Positions 31,743 to 40,454 of a stretch of 64,000 bases of DNA are shown here, piece by piece; position 1 is the stretch's first letter, and every line of letters starts with the position of its first letter. The stretch is from Acidaminobacter hydrogenoformans DSM 2784 (lineage in GTDB: Bacteria > Bacillota > Clostridia > Peptostreptococcales > Acidaminobacteraceae): positions 35,852 through 99,851 of the forward strand of contig NZ_FMWL01000009.1 of NCBI RefSeq assembly GCF_900103005.1, in the 5' to 3' direction. Below the pieces are notes generated by a model. It ran no database searches and was not told the origin of the DNA. It saw only the letters and a list, made by a program, of their open reading frames with translations. The translations under genes were made by a program, and so were the position numbers.

Positions 31743-32942
31743 TTAGACACCCGTCGCCACGTCTGCAGTCTCTTCGATCAATCGCTGACTTCCATTAACA
31801 AGCGAAGTCTGACCTTCCACTTCATACATAAGGCTGCAGATCATAGAAGTGAGTGGTGACACCATCACCAAACCAATACAGCCGACAAAGGTATGAAGAA
31901 TTTCAGAGGCAATGGCTTTGGAGTTAAGGATATTCAACATAGGCGTGCCCTGAGCCATATAGACCATCATCACAGAAATGTAACTCCCCATATAAGCCAG
32001 GAGCAGCGTTGTCGTCTGGCTGCCCACGACAGATTTTCCTATCCTCAAACCCGACTTCATCAGCTCTGCCTTTGAAATGGCAGGGTTGCTCATGACAATT
32101 TCATCGAGCGCTGCGGATATATCGATGGCCAGATCCAGGATTGCCCCCGAACATGCCAGATAGATGCCCGCTTGAAAAATTCCGGTGAGGTCCAGCGACA
32201 TAAAGCCCGCGTAGAGCAGGGATTCCGACCACTGCATCACGGTACCGTCAATCATGAAGTACTTTGTGAAAGCCACTGCCATAAACGCTGTCACCAGCGA
32301 GCAAGCGACAGCAGCCAAAATTGCTGCATAGGCTTTCTTCGTAAAACCCGCCACCAGTAACAGGGTTGACACCGTCAGAACGTTACCGATCACCAGTCCA
32401 ACCAGCAGCGGATCATAGCCTTTGAGCATCAAAGGAATCAGGATTTTCCATATGCTGATCAACGCGAAAGCAAAGGACAAGATGGTTCGGACGCCTGTGA
32501 ATCCAGAAAACAGCACCAGCAGACCCGCAAAAATTGCAATCAGAATCAGTTCTTTATTGATCCGGTAATGGTCAATGAGATTGGCGAAAATGATGTTGCC
32601 CTCCTGATCAAACTCCAATAGCGCCCATACCTCGTCACCTGTATTGAACATTTTATCAAATTCATTTCTTCCGGTGAGAAGATTGACGCCTTCGACCTGG
32701 ATGCCCTTGTGGGTGCCGGATTCAATCTCAATAACGCCCCTTTGTTCACCTTGAGCAATCAGTCCAATATTATAAACGGTTGATTCGTCAGTTTCGAGCA
32801 CTCTGGCCCTAACCCCTTCGGAATTAAAATAAATCTGCTTCTCGAAGCCGGTCGGCAGCGCCGCAACAATGCCTATGATCACCGTAAATAAGACGACGAA
32901 AATCAACTCTTTCTTATCCATTCTCTTTATAATGCCATACAT
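31743..32942 (-). CDS. YibE/F family membrane protein
   Basis: A 399-residue protein. A first membrane segment is followed by an extracytoplasmic beta domain of about 100 residues (residues 30-135) and then about seven membrane segments. The conserved SLDLTGIFQAGIYLACSGAILDLAIDI and SGLRIGKSVVG motifs identify the YibE/F family. Its function is not known; transport or efflux is often suggested. AGGTGAG before the ATG. Single-gene unit. Confidence 0.88.
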   Translation of the reverse strand: MYGIIKRMDKKELIFVVLFTVIIGIVAALPTGFEKQIYFNSEGVRARVLETDESTVYNIGLIAQGEQRGVIEIESGTHKGIQVEGVNLLTGRNEFDKMFNTGDEVWALLEFDQEGNIIFANLIDHYRINKELILIAIFAGLLVLFSGFTGVRTILSFAFALISIWKILIPLMLKGYDPLLVGLVIGNVLTVSTLLLVAGFTKKAYAAILAAVACSLVTAFMAVAFTKYFMIDGTVMQWSESLLYAGFMSLDLTGIFQAGIYLACSGAILDLAIDISAALDEIVMSNPAISKAELMKSGLRIGKSVVGSQTTTLLLAYMGSYISVMMVYMAQGTPMLNILNSKAIASEILHTFVGCIGLVMVSPLTSMICSLMYEVEGQTSLVNGSQRLIEETADVATGV

Positions 32943-33002
32943 AGTCTCACCTAAAATCCATTTTTTATGTTAAATCCCGTGATGCGCTCCAATTTGAAAG
33001 GT

Positions 33003-33031
33003 GTAAAAAGGGCTGGAAAAATTCCAGCCCT
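33003..33031 (-). terminator. Terminator of the alkaline phosphatase gene
   Basis: Arms GGGCTGGAA and TTCCAGCCC. On the minus strand followed by TTTTTACACC. Confidence 0.85.
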
Positions 33032-33047
33032 CTGCCATGGGCATAGA

Positions 33048-34595
33048 CTATCTGCCTGATTTTATTTGGGTCACTTCTGCCAATTTATTGAAGATGTCCG
33101 TGTTGTCATAGGAACCATTAAACTTATACGCGCCTACACCGACTGCGTAAACACCGACTGGAACGCCAGTGTGGGAATAAGAGGTCCAGCCAACGCCAGC
33201 CTTGTTGTTGAGGATATGTGTAAGCGTCACTGAAAGCGGATCATATCCACCGTACATCAAGTACGCTTCGTCGCTTTCATCCCGGTCGTCTTCCGCAAGC
33301 ATGGATTCTGCGAAAGCCGCTTGAAGCTTAGCGTACTCGCCTTCTGTCATTTCAAGCGCGTTGTCATCAATCGAAGCATCCGGTGCGAAAAGTCCGAAGT
33401 TCTCAGTGATCGCTGGCATGACGTCATCGAAGGTGAGACCATCGGCATCTTCTTCTTTCATCTCTTTGATCATGCTGTCAAATGCGACATAGGACATTTC
33501 CTGCTCTTCAAGAATATCGAATGCCGTGCTGTAGCCTGTAGCTGCATAGCCAATTGTCATGCCGCCCGTTTCGTGGTCACCAGTGACAATGATCAGCGTC
33601 TCCATTGGGTGCGCTTCAGCAAAGTCAATAGCTACCTGAATTGCGTCTTCAAAAGCAAGGACATCGCCGATGGTCGCTTTCGCATCATTCGCATGGCATG
33701 CCCAGTCTATTTTTCCGGACTCAGTCATCAGGAAGAAGCCATCTTTGTTATCCAGGACATCGATGCCTTTTCTCACAAAGTCCGCTAATTGAAGGTCGCC
33801 TTCTTCAGTGTCAATCGCATACGGCATCGCGCCGCTGTCCTGAAGTACAGGGCTGACTGCGTAAGCTGGGCTGGATTCGCTGTTAAGGGCTTCAATTTCT
33901 TCTTTGGTATCTGCGATCATAAAGCCTTTCTCTTCTAAAATAGTATAGGCGCTTTTTTGATCTTTCTCTTTGCCCGTCGCCTGGTTGATCGAGCCGCCGC
34001 CAAAGTAATCAAAGCCGGAATCTGCCATCTGAAGCGCGATGTCATAATAGTTATTTCTTGAAGCTGTATGTGCATAATAAGCTGCTGGCGTCGCGTGGTT
34101 GATCGTGACGTTGGAAACGACACCAATCTTCATGTTCTTTTGATCCTTTAAGAGCTCTGTGATCGTTGGTACAACAGTTTGCTTATCTACCGCCATACCA
34201 ATGGTCCCGCTGTGGGTTTTCACGCCTGTAGAAAGGGAGGTCGCTGTGGAAGCAGAATCCGGACAAAAGGACGTGGAATCCTGTGTTGTCGCGACACCTG
34301 CGACTGGAAACTGTGAGAAGTTCAGCATGTCTGGGGCAACTTCGCCTTTTGTGTTATTACCTTCGCAAACCTGTGCTGCATTTGCCTGAACAAAGCTCAG
34401 ACCATCACCAATAAACATGAATATGTACTTTGGCGCCTTACCAAGGTTTGACTTTTTGACCAACGTTTCGCTGACACTTGGCGCTTCTTTGGCTGCTGGG
34501 CTTAAATTGACTTCCGAGAAACCTGATACGGAAGTAATCAGCAGCGCCGAAAGAACGGTGAAAATAATTGCTTTGTTGGATGTGAACTTTTTCAT
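33048..34595 (-). CDS. phoA: Alkaline phosphatase
   Basis: A 515-residue secreted alkaline phosphatase with a signal peptide (KAIIFTVLSALLITSVSG). Catalytic features: FIGDGLSFVQANAAQ (zinc/magnesium Asp), DSASTATSLSTGVKT (phosphoserine nucleophile), ITGDHETGGM and the late SYSHTGVPV His. It releases phosphate from organic esters outside the cell. AAAGGAGGATC precedes the ATG. Three AAGTTT repeats (34635, 34642, 34648) in the promoter region could be a Pho-type box, but this is weak. Confidence 0.93.
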   Translation of the reverse strand: MKKFTSNKAIIFTVLSALLITSVSGFSEVNLSPAAKEAPSVSETLVKKSNLGKAPKYIFMFIGDGLSFVQANAAQVCEGNNTKGEVAPDMLNFSQFPVAGVATTQDSTSFCPDSASTATSLSTGVKTHSGTIGMAVDKQTVVPTITELLKDQKNMKIGVVSNVTINHATPAAYYAHTASRNNYYDIALQMADSGFDYFGGGSINQATGKEKDQKSAYTILEEKGFMIADTKEEIEALNSESSPAYAVSPVLQDSGAMPYAIDTEEGDLQLADFVRKGIDVLDNKDGFFLMTESGKIDWACHANDAKATIGDVLAFEDAIQVAIDFAEAHPMETLIIVTGDHETGGMTIGYAATGYSTAFDILEEQEMSYVAFDSMIKEMKEEDADGLTFDDVMPAITENFGLFAPDASIDDNALEMTEGEYAKLQAAFAESMLAEDDRDESDEAYLMYGGYDPLSVTLTHILNNKAGVGWTSYSHTGVPVGVYAVGVGAYKFNGSYDNTDIFNKLAEVTQIKSGR

Positions 34596-34870
34596 ATGAT
34601 CCTCCTTTAAAATGATGTCTGCACCATCATCATAAAGTTTGAAGTTTAAGTTTATGAGTGATTAAAGTTAAGAACCAGTAAATTTTGGCATTTGCATTTA
34701 GATTGATTCATTGTGAAATTGTAGATTAGCATCTTGACTATCATGTGTGAGTTTCTTATTTCCAGGGGTGACATTGTTATGTTAACTATGTTATGATGTA
34801 TAAAGGATTGTTTACACCTATCTATCCCAGCACAATCCAAAACTTACATAAGAAAAGGATACCCTGACCT

Positions 34871-36376
34871 ATGAGAAAACTTGGACGAATGCTGCTTACC
34901 CTTGTACTTATGGTGTCCCTGGCGGCACCCGGAACCTTTGCCTTTGCTTTTGAGGATACACAAGGGCACTGGGGCCGCGATTACATCAGCACCCTGGTGG
35001 ACTATGGAATCGTCAGCGGTTACCCGGATGGCAGCTTTAAGCCGGATGCCCGGGTGACGCGCTCTGAATTCCTGGTCATGACGCTGAAGTCTCTCGGTGA
35101 AAACGTGAGCTCTGCCTCATCCGGGGAGTATTGGGGGACGCCGTATATAGAACGCGCCCGTGCCCTTGGACTGATACAGTCCGCTGATTTCCCGACAATG
35201 ACGGCTTCAACCTTTGACAAGCCTATTCTGAGAGAAGAAATGGCCGGGATTGTCGCCGCAGCTTACCTGAGATCCAACGAACGGCCTGCGGCTTCCACAC
35301 TGACCAGCGCGGCCAGCATGATCCGGGATTTGGAAGACGTCAGAGACTGCTACCAGGAGCCTACGCTGGTGGCTTATGCCGTCAAGCTCCTCAGCGGGTA
35401 CACGGACGGCAGCTTCAGACCAGCAGGCTCGGCCACACGTGCAGAGTCCTCAGTGGTCACTGCAAAGCTTCTGTCTGACCGGCTTGGACTGGGTGACATT
35501 GTCGTTACGGTACCGCCGGTCACTTCACCGACCTTCAAGGTGGCTGGGATCAGCATTGGCGACACACTGGAAAAAGTGACCAGCACGCTGGGGACGCCTG
35601 TTCGCAAAGACCTCAGCGAGTATGGGTTTGAGTGGTATGTATATCATAAGAGCTATGAAAATTATGTCATGATTGGCATCTCCTCTGGCCGTGTTGTGGG
35701 GCTGTTTACGCATTATGGGCCGCTTGAGACGACCATCGGCTTAAAAATGGGCAGTACCAGGGGTGATGTGCAGGCAAAGTACGGCACGGGCCTGACGAAA
35801 ATTGACAAGGGTACGTTTACATTTTTGATTCAAACCAGCGAAGAGTTTGACCTCTATAAGCTGACACCGGGGTACGCGACGTTTTATTATGACCTGGCGG
35901 ACAGTAAAAAGATCGTTGGCTTTCAGCTGATCGCGCCTGTGGCGGAGGAGGGGCTGAAAAGCCTGTACGGGCCTGCGAGCGCGGGTCTGCGTACGGCTTA
36001 TGAGAAGCAGACCTTCGATCTGGCCAATGTCTTCAGGGTCGCCAAGGGTAAAGCGGCCGTCACCTATAGTGCCACGGCGTCCAAGGCGGCGTACAGCCAC
36101 AGCCTGGATATGCTGAACCGAAGCTTTTTCGACCATGTGAACCCGGACGGGAAAACACCATTCGACAGGATGCAGGCTGAGGGGCTGAGCTTCTCGGCAG
36201 CGTCTGAGAACATTGCGGCAGGCTATATCAACGCCATCACCACTCACATGGGCTGGGTCAATTCTCCTGGTCACCGGGTTAATCTCCTTGGCAACTACAC
36301 GCAGCTGGGGACAGGGGTTGCCTTCGGTGGTGAGTATAAACAGTATTTCACACAGAATTTTTTGACGCCGCGGTAA
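34871..36376 (+). CDS. Secreted SLH-domain protein with a CAP (SCP-like) domain
   Basis: A 501-residue secreted protein: signal peptide (LLTLVLMVSLAAPGTFAFA), three S-layer homology modules (first GHWGRDYISTLVDYGIVSGY, last SGYTDGSFRPAGSATRAE) to about residue 215, a CAP-associated N-terminal type domain (ISIGDTLEKVTSTLGTP, GLKMGSTRGDVQAKYG), and a C-terminal CAP domain with AYSHSLDMLNRSFFDHVNPDG, ASENIA and WVNSPGHRVNLL. It is attached to the cell wall by the SLH repeats. The role of bacterial CAP domains is largely unknown. Strong terminator after it. Confidence 0.92.
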   Translation: MRKLGRMLLTLVLMVSLAAPGTFAFAFEDTQGHWGRDYISTLVDYGIVSGYPDGSFKPDARVTRSEFLVMTLKSLGENVSSASSGEYWGTPYIERARALGLIQSADFPTMTASTFDKPILREEMAGIVAAAYLRSNERPAASTLTSAASMIRDLEDVRDCYQEPTLVAYAVKLLSGYTDGSFRPAGSATRAESSVVTAKLLSDRLGLGDIVVTVPPVTSPTFKVAGISIGDTLEKVTSTLGTPVRKDLSEYGFEWYVYHKSYENYVMIGISSGRVVGLFTHYGPLETTIGLKMGSTRGDVQAKYGTGLTKIDKGTFTFLIQTSEEFDLYKLTPGYATFYYDLADSKKIVGFQLIAPVAEEGLKSLYGPASAGLRTAYEKQTFDLANVFRVAKGKAAVTYSATASKAAYSHSLDMLNRSFFDHVNPDGKTPFDRMQAEGLSFSAASENIAAGYINAITTHMGWVNSPGHRVNLLGNYTQLGTGVAFGGEYKQYFTQNFLTPR

Positions 36377-36390
36377 AGGCGGGTATTGAT

Positions 36391-36430
36391 AAAAAGAAGC
36401 TGGGGTAAAATTCGCCCCAGCTTCTTTTTA
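36391..36430 (+). terminator. Terminator after the SLH-CAP gene
   Basis: Perfect arms AAAAAGAAGCTGGGG and CCCCAGCTTCTTTTT around a 9-nt loop. Works in both directions. Confidence 0.9.
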
Positions 36431-36442
36431 TATTAGAGAAGA

Positions 36443-36473
36443 CGTTTGGTTGGGGACTGTCCCCAACCAAACG
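36443..36473. repeat. REP-like palindrome, type B
   Basis: Perfect 31-nt palindrome, arms CGTTTGGTTGGGGAC and GTCCCCAACCAAACG around a central T, followed by CCCTTTTT. The GGTTGGGGAC/GTCCCCAACC core recurs at 63591-63650. This is typical of REP sequences mobilised by IS200-like RAYT enzymes. Confidence 0.8.
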
Positions 36474-36490
36474 CCCTTTTTGTTCAGGTC

Positions 36491-37438
36491 TCAATTCTGT
36501 GCCTCCATCAGGCCACTTTCCCCGTAAGCCCCCAGCACCCGCAGCGCTCTCAGCGTATTGAACCTGCTTGGTTCTCCTGTTTTTTCCATTTCAAAATGAA
36601 CTTTGCCGGGATGTTTCAGCTGCACCGGCCAGGTGCCGTCCTTTAGTCTTTTGTCTCTAATTATACTGAGCGCATCTTCCATGCGAGGATCATAGGGTCT
36701 CCCAGCATCAGCGAAGTAAACCAGCGCCCTGAGAATATCGTAACGCCAGCGGGACGGAAAGGACAGCATACACCACCGTTTGTCAATGATCTCACCCGTC
36801 TTGTCCGACCTGAACAGCTTATGCGCCAGCAAAAATGCCTCAGCTTGTCCCCTGGCAAGTTCAATATCTGTCTTTCGGTAGTCATGCCCGGCTTTAACAA
36901 ATTCCCAAAGACCCTCAAGCACGGAAATCGTAGTATGCATGGAGCTGTGAACAGCGCCATACCTCTTCAAATTACAATTAAATCCACCATCCGGCATAAT
37001 GCTGTCAAGGATAAAATCCACGATTGACCTCAGCGCTTTCTCCGGAATTCCAAAGAAAGAAGCATAATTCAGAAACATCCCGTTCACGCAGAGATCGCCA
37101 GACGGTATAGTATGTGATTCGTTGATACTGCCATCTACGGATTTGCAGGTGCGAAGAATGCGTTCAAGCGTGTCCCTAATGGGCTCTGCCGGCTCAATTT
37201 CCAGCGCCCTGAGATCCAGCAGCGTATAGTGGGAGCTGATCCATTTGACCTGGTAGAAATCACGACCCCAGTGGCCGCTTGGGTTTCTGGCGGCGAGGAA
37301 GGCTTTCCCCCAACCATCGGCCGCAATTCTTTTTCGGAGCAGGTCAAGCTCATCCTCAGGCTTGTGCAGGAGGTATTTACACGTCAGGTACTTAAGACTA
37401 ATGTCACCCGACATCAGCCATTTAATCAATGCATCCAT
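36491..37438 (-). CDS. Uncharacterised alpha/alpha-toroid (prenyltransferase-like) protein
   Basis: A 315-residue all-helical protein with Gly/Trp-rich loops such as NPSGHWGRDFYQVKW, CKSVDGSINESH and IMPDGGFNCNLKRYG, spaced like the repeats of prenyltransferase and terpene-cyclase toroids. No catalytic acidic motif (DxDD) is evident, so no reaction can be assigned. Starts with ATG after GAGGTGTTGAGCT. It stands alone between the type B palindrome and a convergent or tandem boundary. Confidence 0.75.
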   Translation of the reverse strand: MDALIKWLMSGDISLKYLTCKYLLHKPEDELDLLRKRIAADGWGKAFLAARNPSGHWGRDFYQVKWISSHYTLLDLRALEIEPAEPIRDTLERILRTCKSVDGSINESHTIPSGDLCVNGMFLNYASFFGIPEKALRSIVDFILDSIMPDGGFNCNLKRYGAVHSSMHTTISVLEGLWEFVKAGHDYRKTDIELARGQAEAFLLAHKLFRSDKTGEIIDKRWCMLSFPSRWRYDILRALVYFADAGRPYDPRMEDALSIIRDKRLKDGTWPVQLKHPGKVHFEMEKTGEPSRFNTLRALRVLGAYGESGLMEAQN

Positions 37439-37510
37439 AGCTCAACACCTCTTTCAATAGCCTTCTACCCATAATTTAGCCCTGCGTTCTCCCTCTCAAA
37501 GAATTTTATT

Positions 37511-37520
37511 TGCCGATGGT
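37511..37520 (+). repeat. TGCCGATGGT repeat, copy 4
   Basis: Intergenic copy, context TTTGCCGATGGTTG, between the toroid-protein gene and the glycerate kinase terminator. Confidence 0.5.
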
Positions 37521-37579
37521 TGTGATTCTACACCGCACTCACCTCGAACAATTTCAATTACACAAGAGAAATCTCAATA

Positions 37580-37615
37580 AAAAAGACGTCTTCCAGCAGG
37601 AACAGACGTCTTTTT
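37580..37615 (-). terminator. Terminator of the glycerate kinase operon
   Basis: Arms AAAAAGACGTCT and AGACGTCTTTTT around a 12-nt loop, next to the kinase stop codon. Confidence 0.88.
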
Positions 37616-37617
37616 TA

Positions 37618-38898
37618 TCACACATTTTCCTTAATCAAAACCACCATCAAATCATTGACGTTGGTTCCGGTCGGGCCGGTTATAACCAAGTCCCCGCTGA
37701 CTTCAAGCGCGTGATAGGAATCATTCTCAGCGAGAAGCTGACTTGGATTAAAGCCCGCGCTGCGAATCCGTGCCAAGGTTTTGCCATCTACCATGCCCCC
37801 TGCCGCATCCGTAGGGCCATCCGTCCCATCTGAACCCACAGAGAAGATCACGACGTGCTCCAAATCCTGAATGCCAAACGCCGCAGCTAAAGCGGTTTCC
37901 TGATTGCGGCCACCCTTGCCCTTTCCTTTAAGGTGAACAATCGTTTCACCTCCGGCAATAATCGCACATGGCGGGTTCAATTTATAGGGACTTTTTGTCC
38001 CTTTGAGAATCTCACGTGCAATAGATGACATCATTCGGCCGAGCTCTGAAGCTTCACCTGTCATTTCAGTCGAGAGGATGAATGGTGGATACCCAAGCGC
38101 CTCGCAGACCGACGCAGCTGCATCACAGAGTTTGGTGACACTTCCGGTCACAACACTGTCGCAGTACCCAAGAGCTTTGGGCGTTTCATTTTCAATTGCT
38201 TTTTTGATTTCAGCACTACAATAGATATCAAACTTGTCAAGAACTTTAAACGCCTCTTCAGAGGTCGATGGATCCGGAAACGCCGGTCCGGAAGCAATGA
38301 CATCCAGAGGGTCTCCTATAACATCTGAAAGCACGACGGCATAAAGTTCTGTCGTACCACATGCCTCGGCAAATCTTCCGCCCTTGACTCGGGACAGGTG
38401 CTTTCGAACCGTATTCATTTCTTTGATATCTGCACCCCGCGACAGCAGAAGATCCGTAACGCCAATGACGTCCTCAAGAGTCAGGCCGGATTGCGGCAGC
38501 TCAAAGAGCGCAGAACCGCCGCCCGATACCAGAAACAGGATGAAATCCTTTTTGTCATCTAACGAAGATACCATTTTGAGCGCTTTGGAAGCACCTGTCA
38601 CAGAATTTTCATCAGGAATGGGATGCCCGGCTTCAATGATTTTGAAATTTGGGATTGGTCCCTGTGAATGATCATATTTTGTGATAATCAGACCTTGACG
38701 AATTTGATCACCAAGCACCTGGAAGGCGGCGTTTGCCATTCTCCAGGCAGCTTTTCCAATAGCAATAACGGATACTTCTTTGTCTATTGATTTGGCTTGC
38801 AAAGCATCCCGCACTGCCTTTTCAGGCAATACCGCTTCAATGGAGGCCTCAACAATCTTGAGCGCATCCTTTCTGAGTTTCGTCACAGTCACACCCAC
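37618..38898 (-). CDS. Glycerate 2-kinase (DUF4147/MOFRL type)
   Basis: A 426-residue type II glycerate kinase: the N-terminal DUF4147 domain (VSVIAIGKAAWRMANAA, FLVSGGGSALFELP, VRKHLSRVKGGRFAEAC) and the C-terminal MOFRL domain with AIIAGGETIVHLKGKGKGGRNQE and GSDGTDGPTDAAGG. It makes 2-phosphoglycerate from glycerate. The GTG at 38898 directly follows the stop of the aldo/keto reductase gene. A second GTG at 38886 has slightly better spacing to AGGTGG, so the exact start is uncertain by four codons. Confidence 0.9.
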   Translation of the reverse strand: MGVTVTKLRKDALKIVEASIEAVLPEKAVRDALQAKSIDKEVSVIAIGKAAWRMANAAFQVLGDQIRQGLIITKYDHSQGPIPNFKIIEAGHPIPDENSVTGASKALKMVSSLDDKKDFILFLVSGGGSALFELPQSGLTLEDVIGVTDLLLSRGADIKEMNTVRKHLSRVKGGRFAEACGTTELYAVVLSDVIGDPLDVIASGPAFPDPSTSEEAFKVLDKFDIYCSAEIKKAIENETPKALGYCDSVVTGSVTKLCDAAASVCEALGYPPFILSTEMTGEASELGRMMSSIAREILKGTKSPYKLNPPCAIIAGGETIVHLKGKGKGGRNQETALAAAFGIQDLEHVVIFSVGSDGTDGPTDAAGGMVDGKTLARIRSAGFNPSQLLAENDSYHALEVSGDLVITGPTGTNVNDLMVVLIKENV

Positions 38899-39903
38899 CT
38901 ATTTAAAGCTCTCATCCACTTTCTTCAGCATATTCCGAATAGGCAAATCATATGGGCATCTTGATTCGCAGATGCCGCATTCCACGCAATCCGCAGCTTT
39001 AATTTCCATGGAGCCATAGCGCGCCTGCGCCCAATCTTTAAGACCATAGCGCTTCAGATACCCTTCCATTAAGAACAGAGTTGGAATGTCAAGTCCCTGC
39101 GGACAAGGGAGGCAATACCCGCAGCGTCGGCAAAAGTGTTCGCCCATTTCCTGTCTCACGACCTCCATATTTTTGAGGTCTTCCTCAGTGTAATTAAGCT
39201 CCGCACTGCCCATAGCCGCATTTTCAGAGACCTGCTCTGGGCTGTCCATGCCTGGAATTGCCACTGAGACATGCGGGTTGTTCAGGATGTATTTCAAGCT
39301 GAGTGGGCCATTCGAAATGGCGCCCCCTGCCAGCGGCTTCATCACAATGATACCCATACCAAGCTCGTGGGCACGCTGAAAAAGTCTCTCACCCTGGTGT
39401 TCCACCAGATTATAAGGGAACTGAATGGTTTCAAAGCGACCGTCTTCAATAATTTTCTCAAGAAGCTTGTGATCGTGGCTGGTGATGCCTATGTGCCCTA
39501 TCAGCCCTTCGCGTTTAGCCTCCAGCATAGCCTCGTAACCGCCCTGCTGGATCAAGGCATCATACGCTTCCTGGTTGCGGACGAAGTGCGCCTGATAAAG
39601 CTCAATGTGGCTGGTCCTCAAGTTGATCAGGCTAATGCCAATATCGCGCTTCATGTCCTCATAGCTCTTCGCCATGGTTTTCGTAGCGAGAACGAAGCTG
39701 TCGCGGTGCCCTTCAATTGCGGCGCCAATCATTTCTTCACTGGTGGTGTAGCCCCTGGCGGTGTCGAGAAAGGTAACCTCACGCCTGAGGCACTCCATCA
39801 ATATGGTTTTGACAGTTGGAGCATCGACACGCTGAATGGGGATGCCGCCAAATCCGACTTCGCTGACCATTAATCCAGTTTTGCCTAAGAGACGTTTTCT
39901 CAT
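38899..39903 (-). CDS. Aldo/keto reductase with C-terminal 4Fe-4S domain
   Basis: A 334-residue aldo/keto reductase: RLLGKTGLMVSEVGFGG start, catalytic Asp of FLDTARGYTTSEE with a Tyr nearby, Lys of LATKTMAKS and GHIGITSHDHK. The C-terminal extension carries CRRCGYCLPCPQGLDIP and CVECGICESRCPYDLPI, two ferredoxin-like clusters as found in anaerobe AKRs. Redox partner and substrate unknown. It is coupled to the glycerate kinase, so hydroxypyruvate or tartronate semialdehyde reduction is one possible role. AAGGAGATG before the ATG. Confidence 0.9.
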   Translation of the reverse strand: MRKRLLGKTGLMVSEVGFGGIPIQRVDAPTVKTILMECLRREVTFLDTARGYTTSEEMIGAAIEGHRDSFVLATKTMAKSYEDMKRDIGISLINLRTSHIELYQAHFVRNQEAYDALIQQGGYEAMLEAKREGLIGHIGITSHDHKLLEKIIEDGRFETIQFPYNLVEHQGERLFQRAHELGMGIIVMKPLAGGAISNGPLSLKYILNNPHVSVAIPGMDSPEQVSENAAMGSAELNYTEEDLKNMEVVRQEMGEHFCRRCGYCLPCPQGLDIPTLFLMEGYLKRYGLKDWAQARYGSMEIKAADCVECGICESRCPYDLPIRNMLKKVDESFK

Positions 39904-39947
39904 GGATGCATCTCCTTCTGAGTGGTTTGTTTGTCTATGTGTGAGAA

Positions 39948-39968
39948 TGGGAGACTATAAGTCTCCCA
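39948..39968. terminator. Stem-loop between the thioesterase and aldo/keto reductase genes
   Basis: Perfect arms TGGGAGACT and AGTCTCCCA around ATA. On the minus strand only a short TTCTC follows, so it is a weak terminator at best. Confidence 0.55.
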
Positions 39969-40022
39969 CTGGCTCTTGTTCTTAACGAATGCGATCGCCT
40001 TTGCTTTACCTTACTCTATCCC

Positions 40023-40448
40023 TTACGACTTGCCTTCCATAGCGTCCTTGACCTTCTTCACGAAAGCCTCATCCAGCCGGTTGACTCTGAGTGGACGCAT
40101 TTCTTTGTCAACGAAGGCGTGAAGGGTTCTTCCCTCAGCCAGCAGCAGTCCGGTTGCCTTGTCCAGCAGCTGGTAAAGAAAAGAAATTTTGACGCCCTTG
40201 AAGGTCTCAATGACAGTGCGAATAATAATCTCCTGATCGTAGAGGATCGCGACCCGGTAACGGCAGCTGCTTTCAACGACAGGCAGGATGATCCCCGCCT
40301 CTTCAAGGCCCCGGTAGGAATACCCCAGGGCCCTCAGGTACTCACAGCGGGCGACCTCAAAATACCGGTAGTAGTTGCCATGCCACACCACACCCATCTG
40401 ATCCGTTTCCTCGTAGCGTGGGCGCATTTCAACGTCAAAGTGATTCAT
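40023..40448 (-). CDS. YbgC-type acyl-CoA thioesterase
   Basis: A 141-residue hotdog-fold thioesterase. The YETDQMGVVWHGNYYRYFE motif contains the catalytic Asp and the His of the YbgC/4-hydroxybenzoyl-CoA thioesterase family. It follows pyruvate kinase by only 6 bp and lacks its own good ribosome site, so it is probably translated by coupling. Physiological substrate unknown. Confidence 0.9.
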   Translation of the reverse strand: MNHFDVEMRPRYEETDQMGVVWHGNYYRYFEVARCEYLRALGYSYRGLEEAGIILPVVESSCRYRVAILYDQEIIIRTVIETFKGVKISFLYQLLDKATGLLLAEGRTLHAFVDKEMRPLRVNRLDEAFVKKVKDAMEGKS

Positions 40449-40454
40449 GATGGA

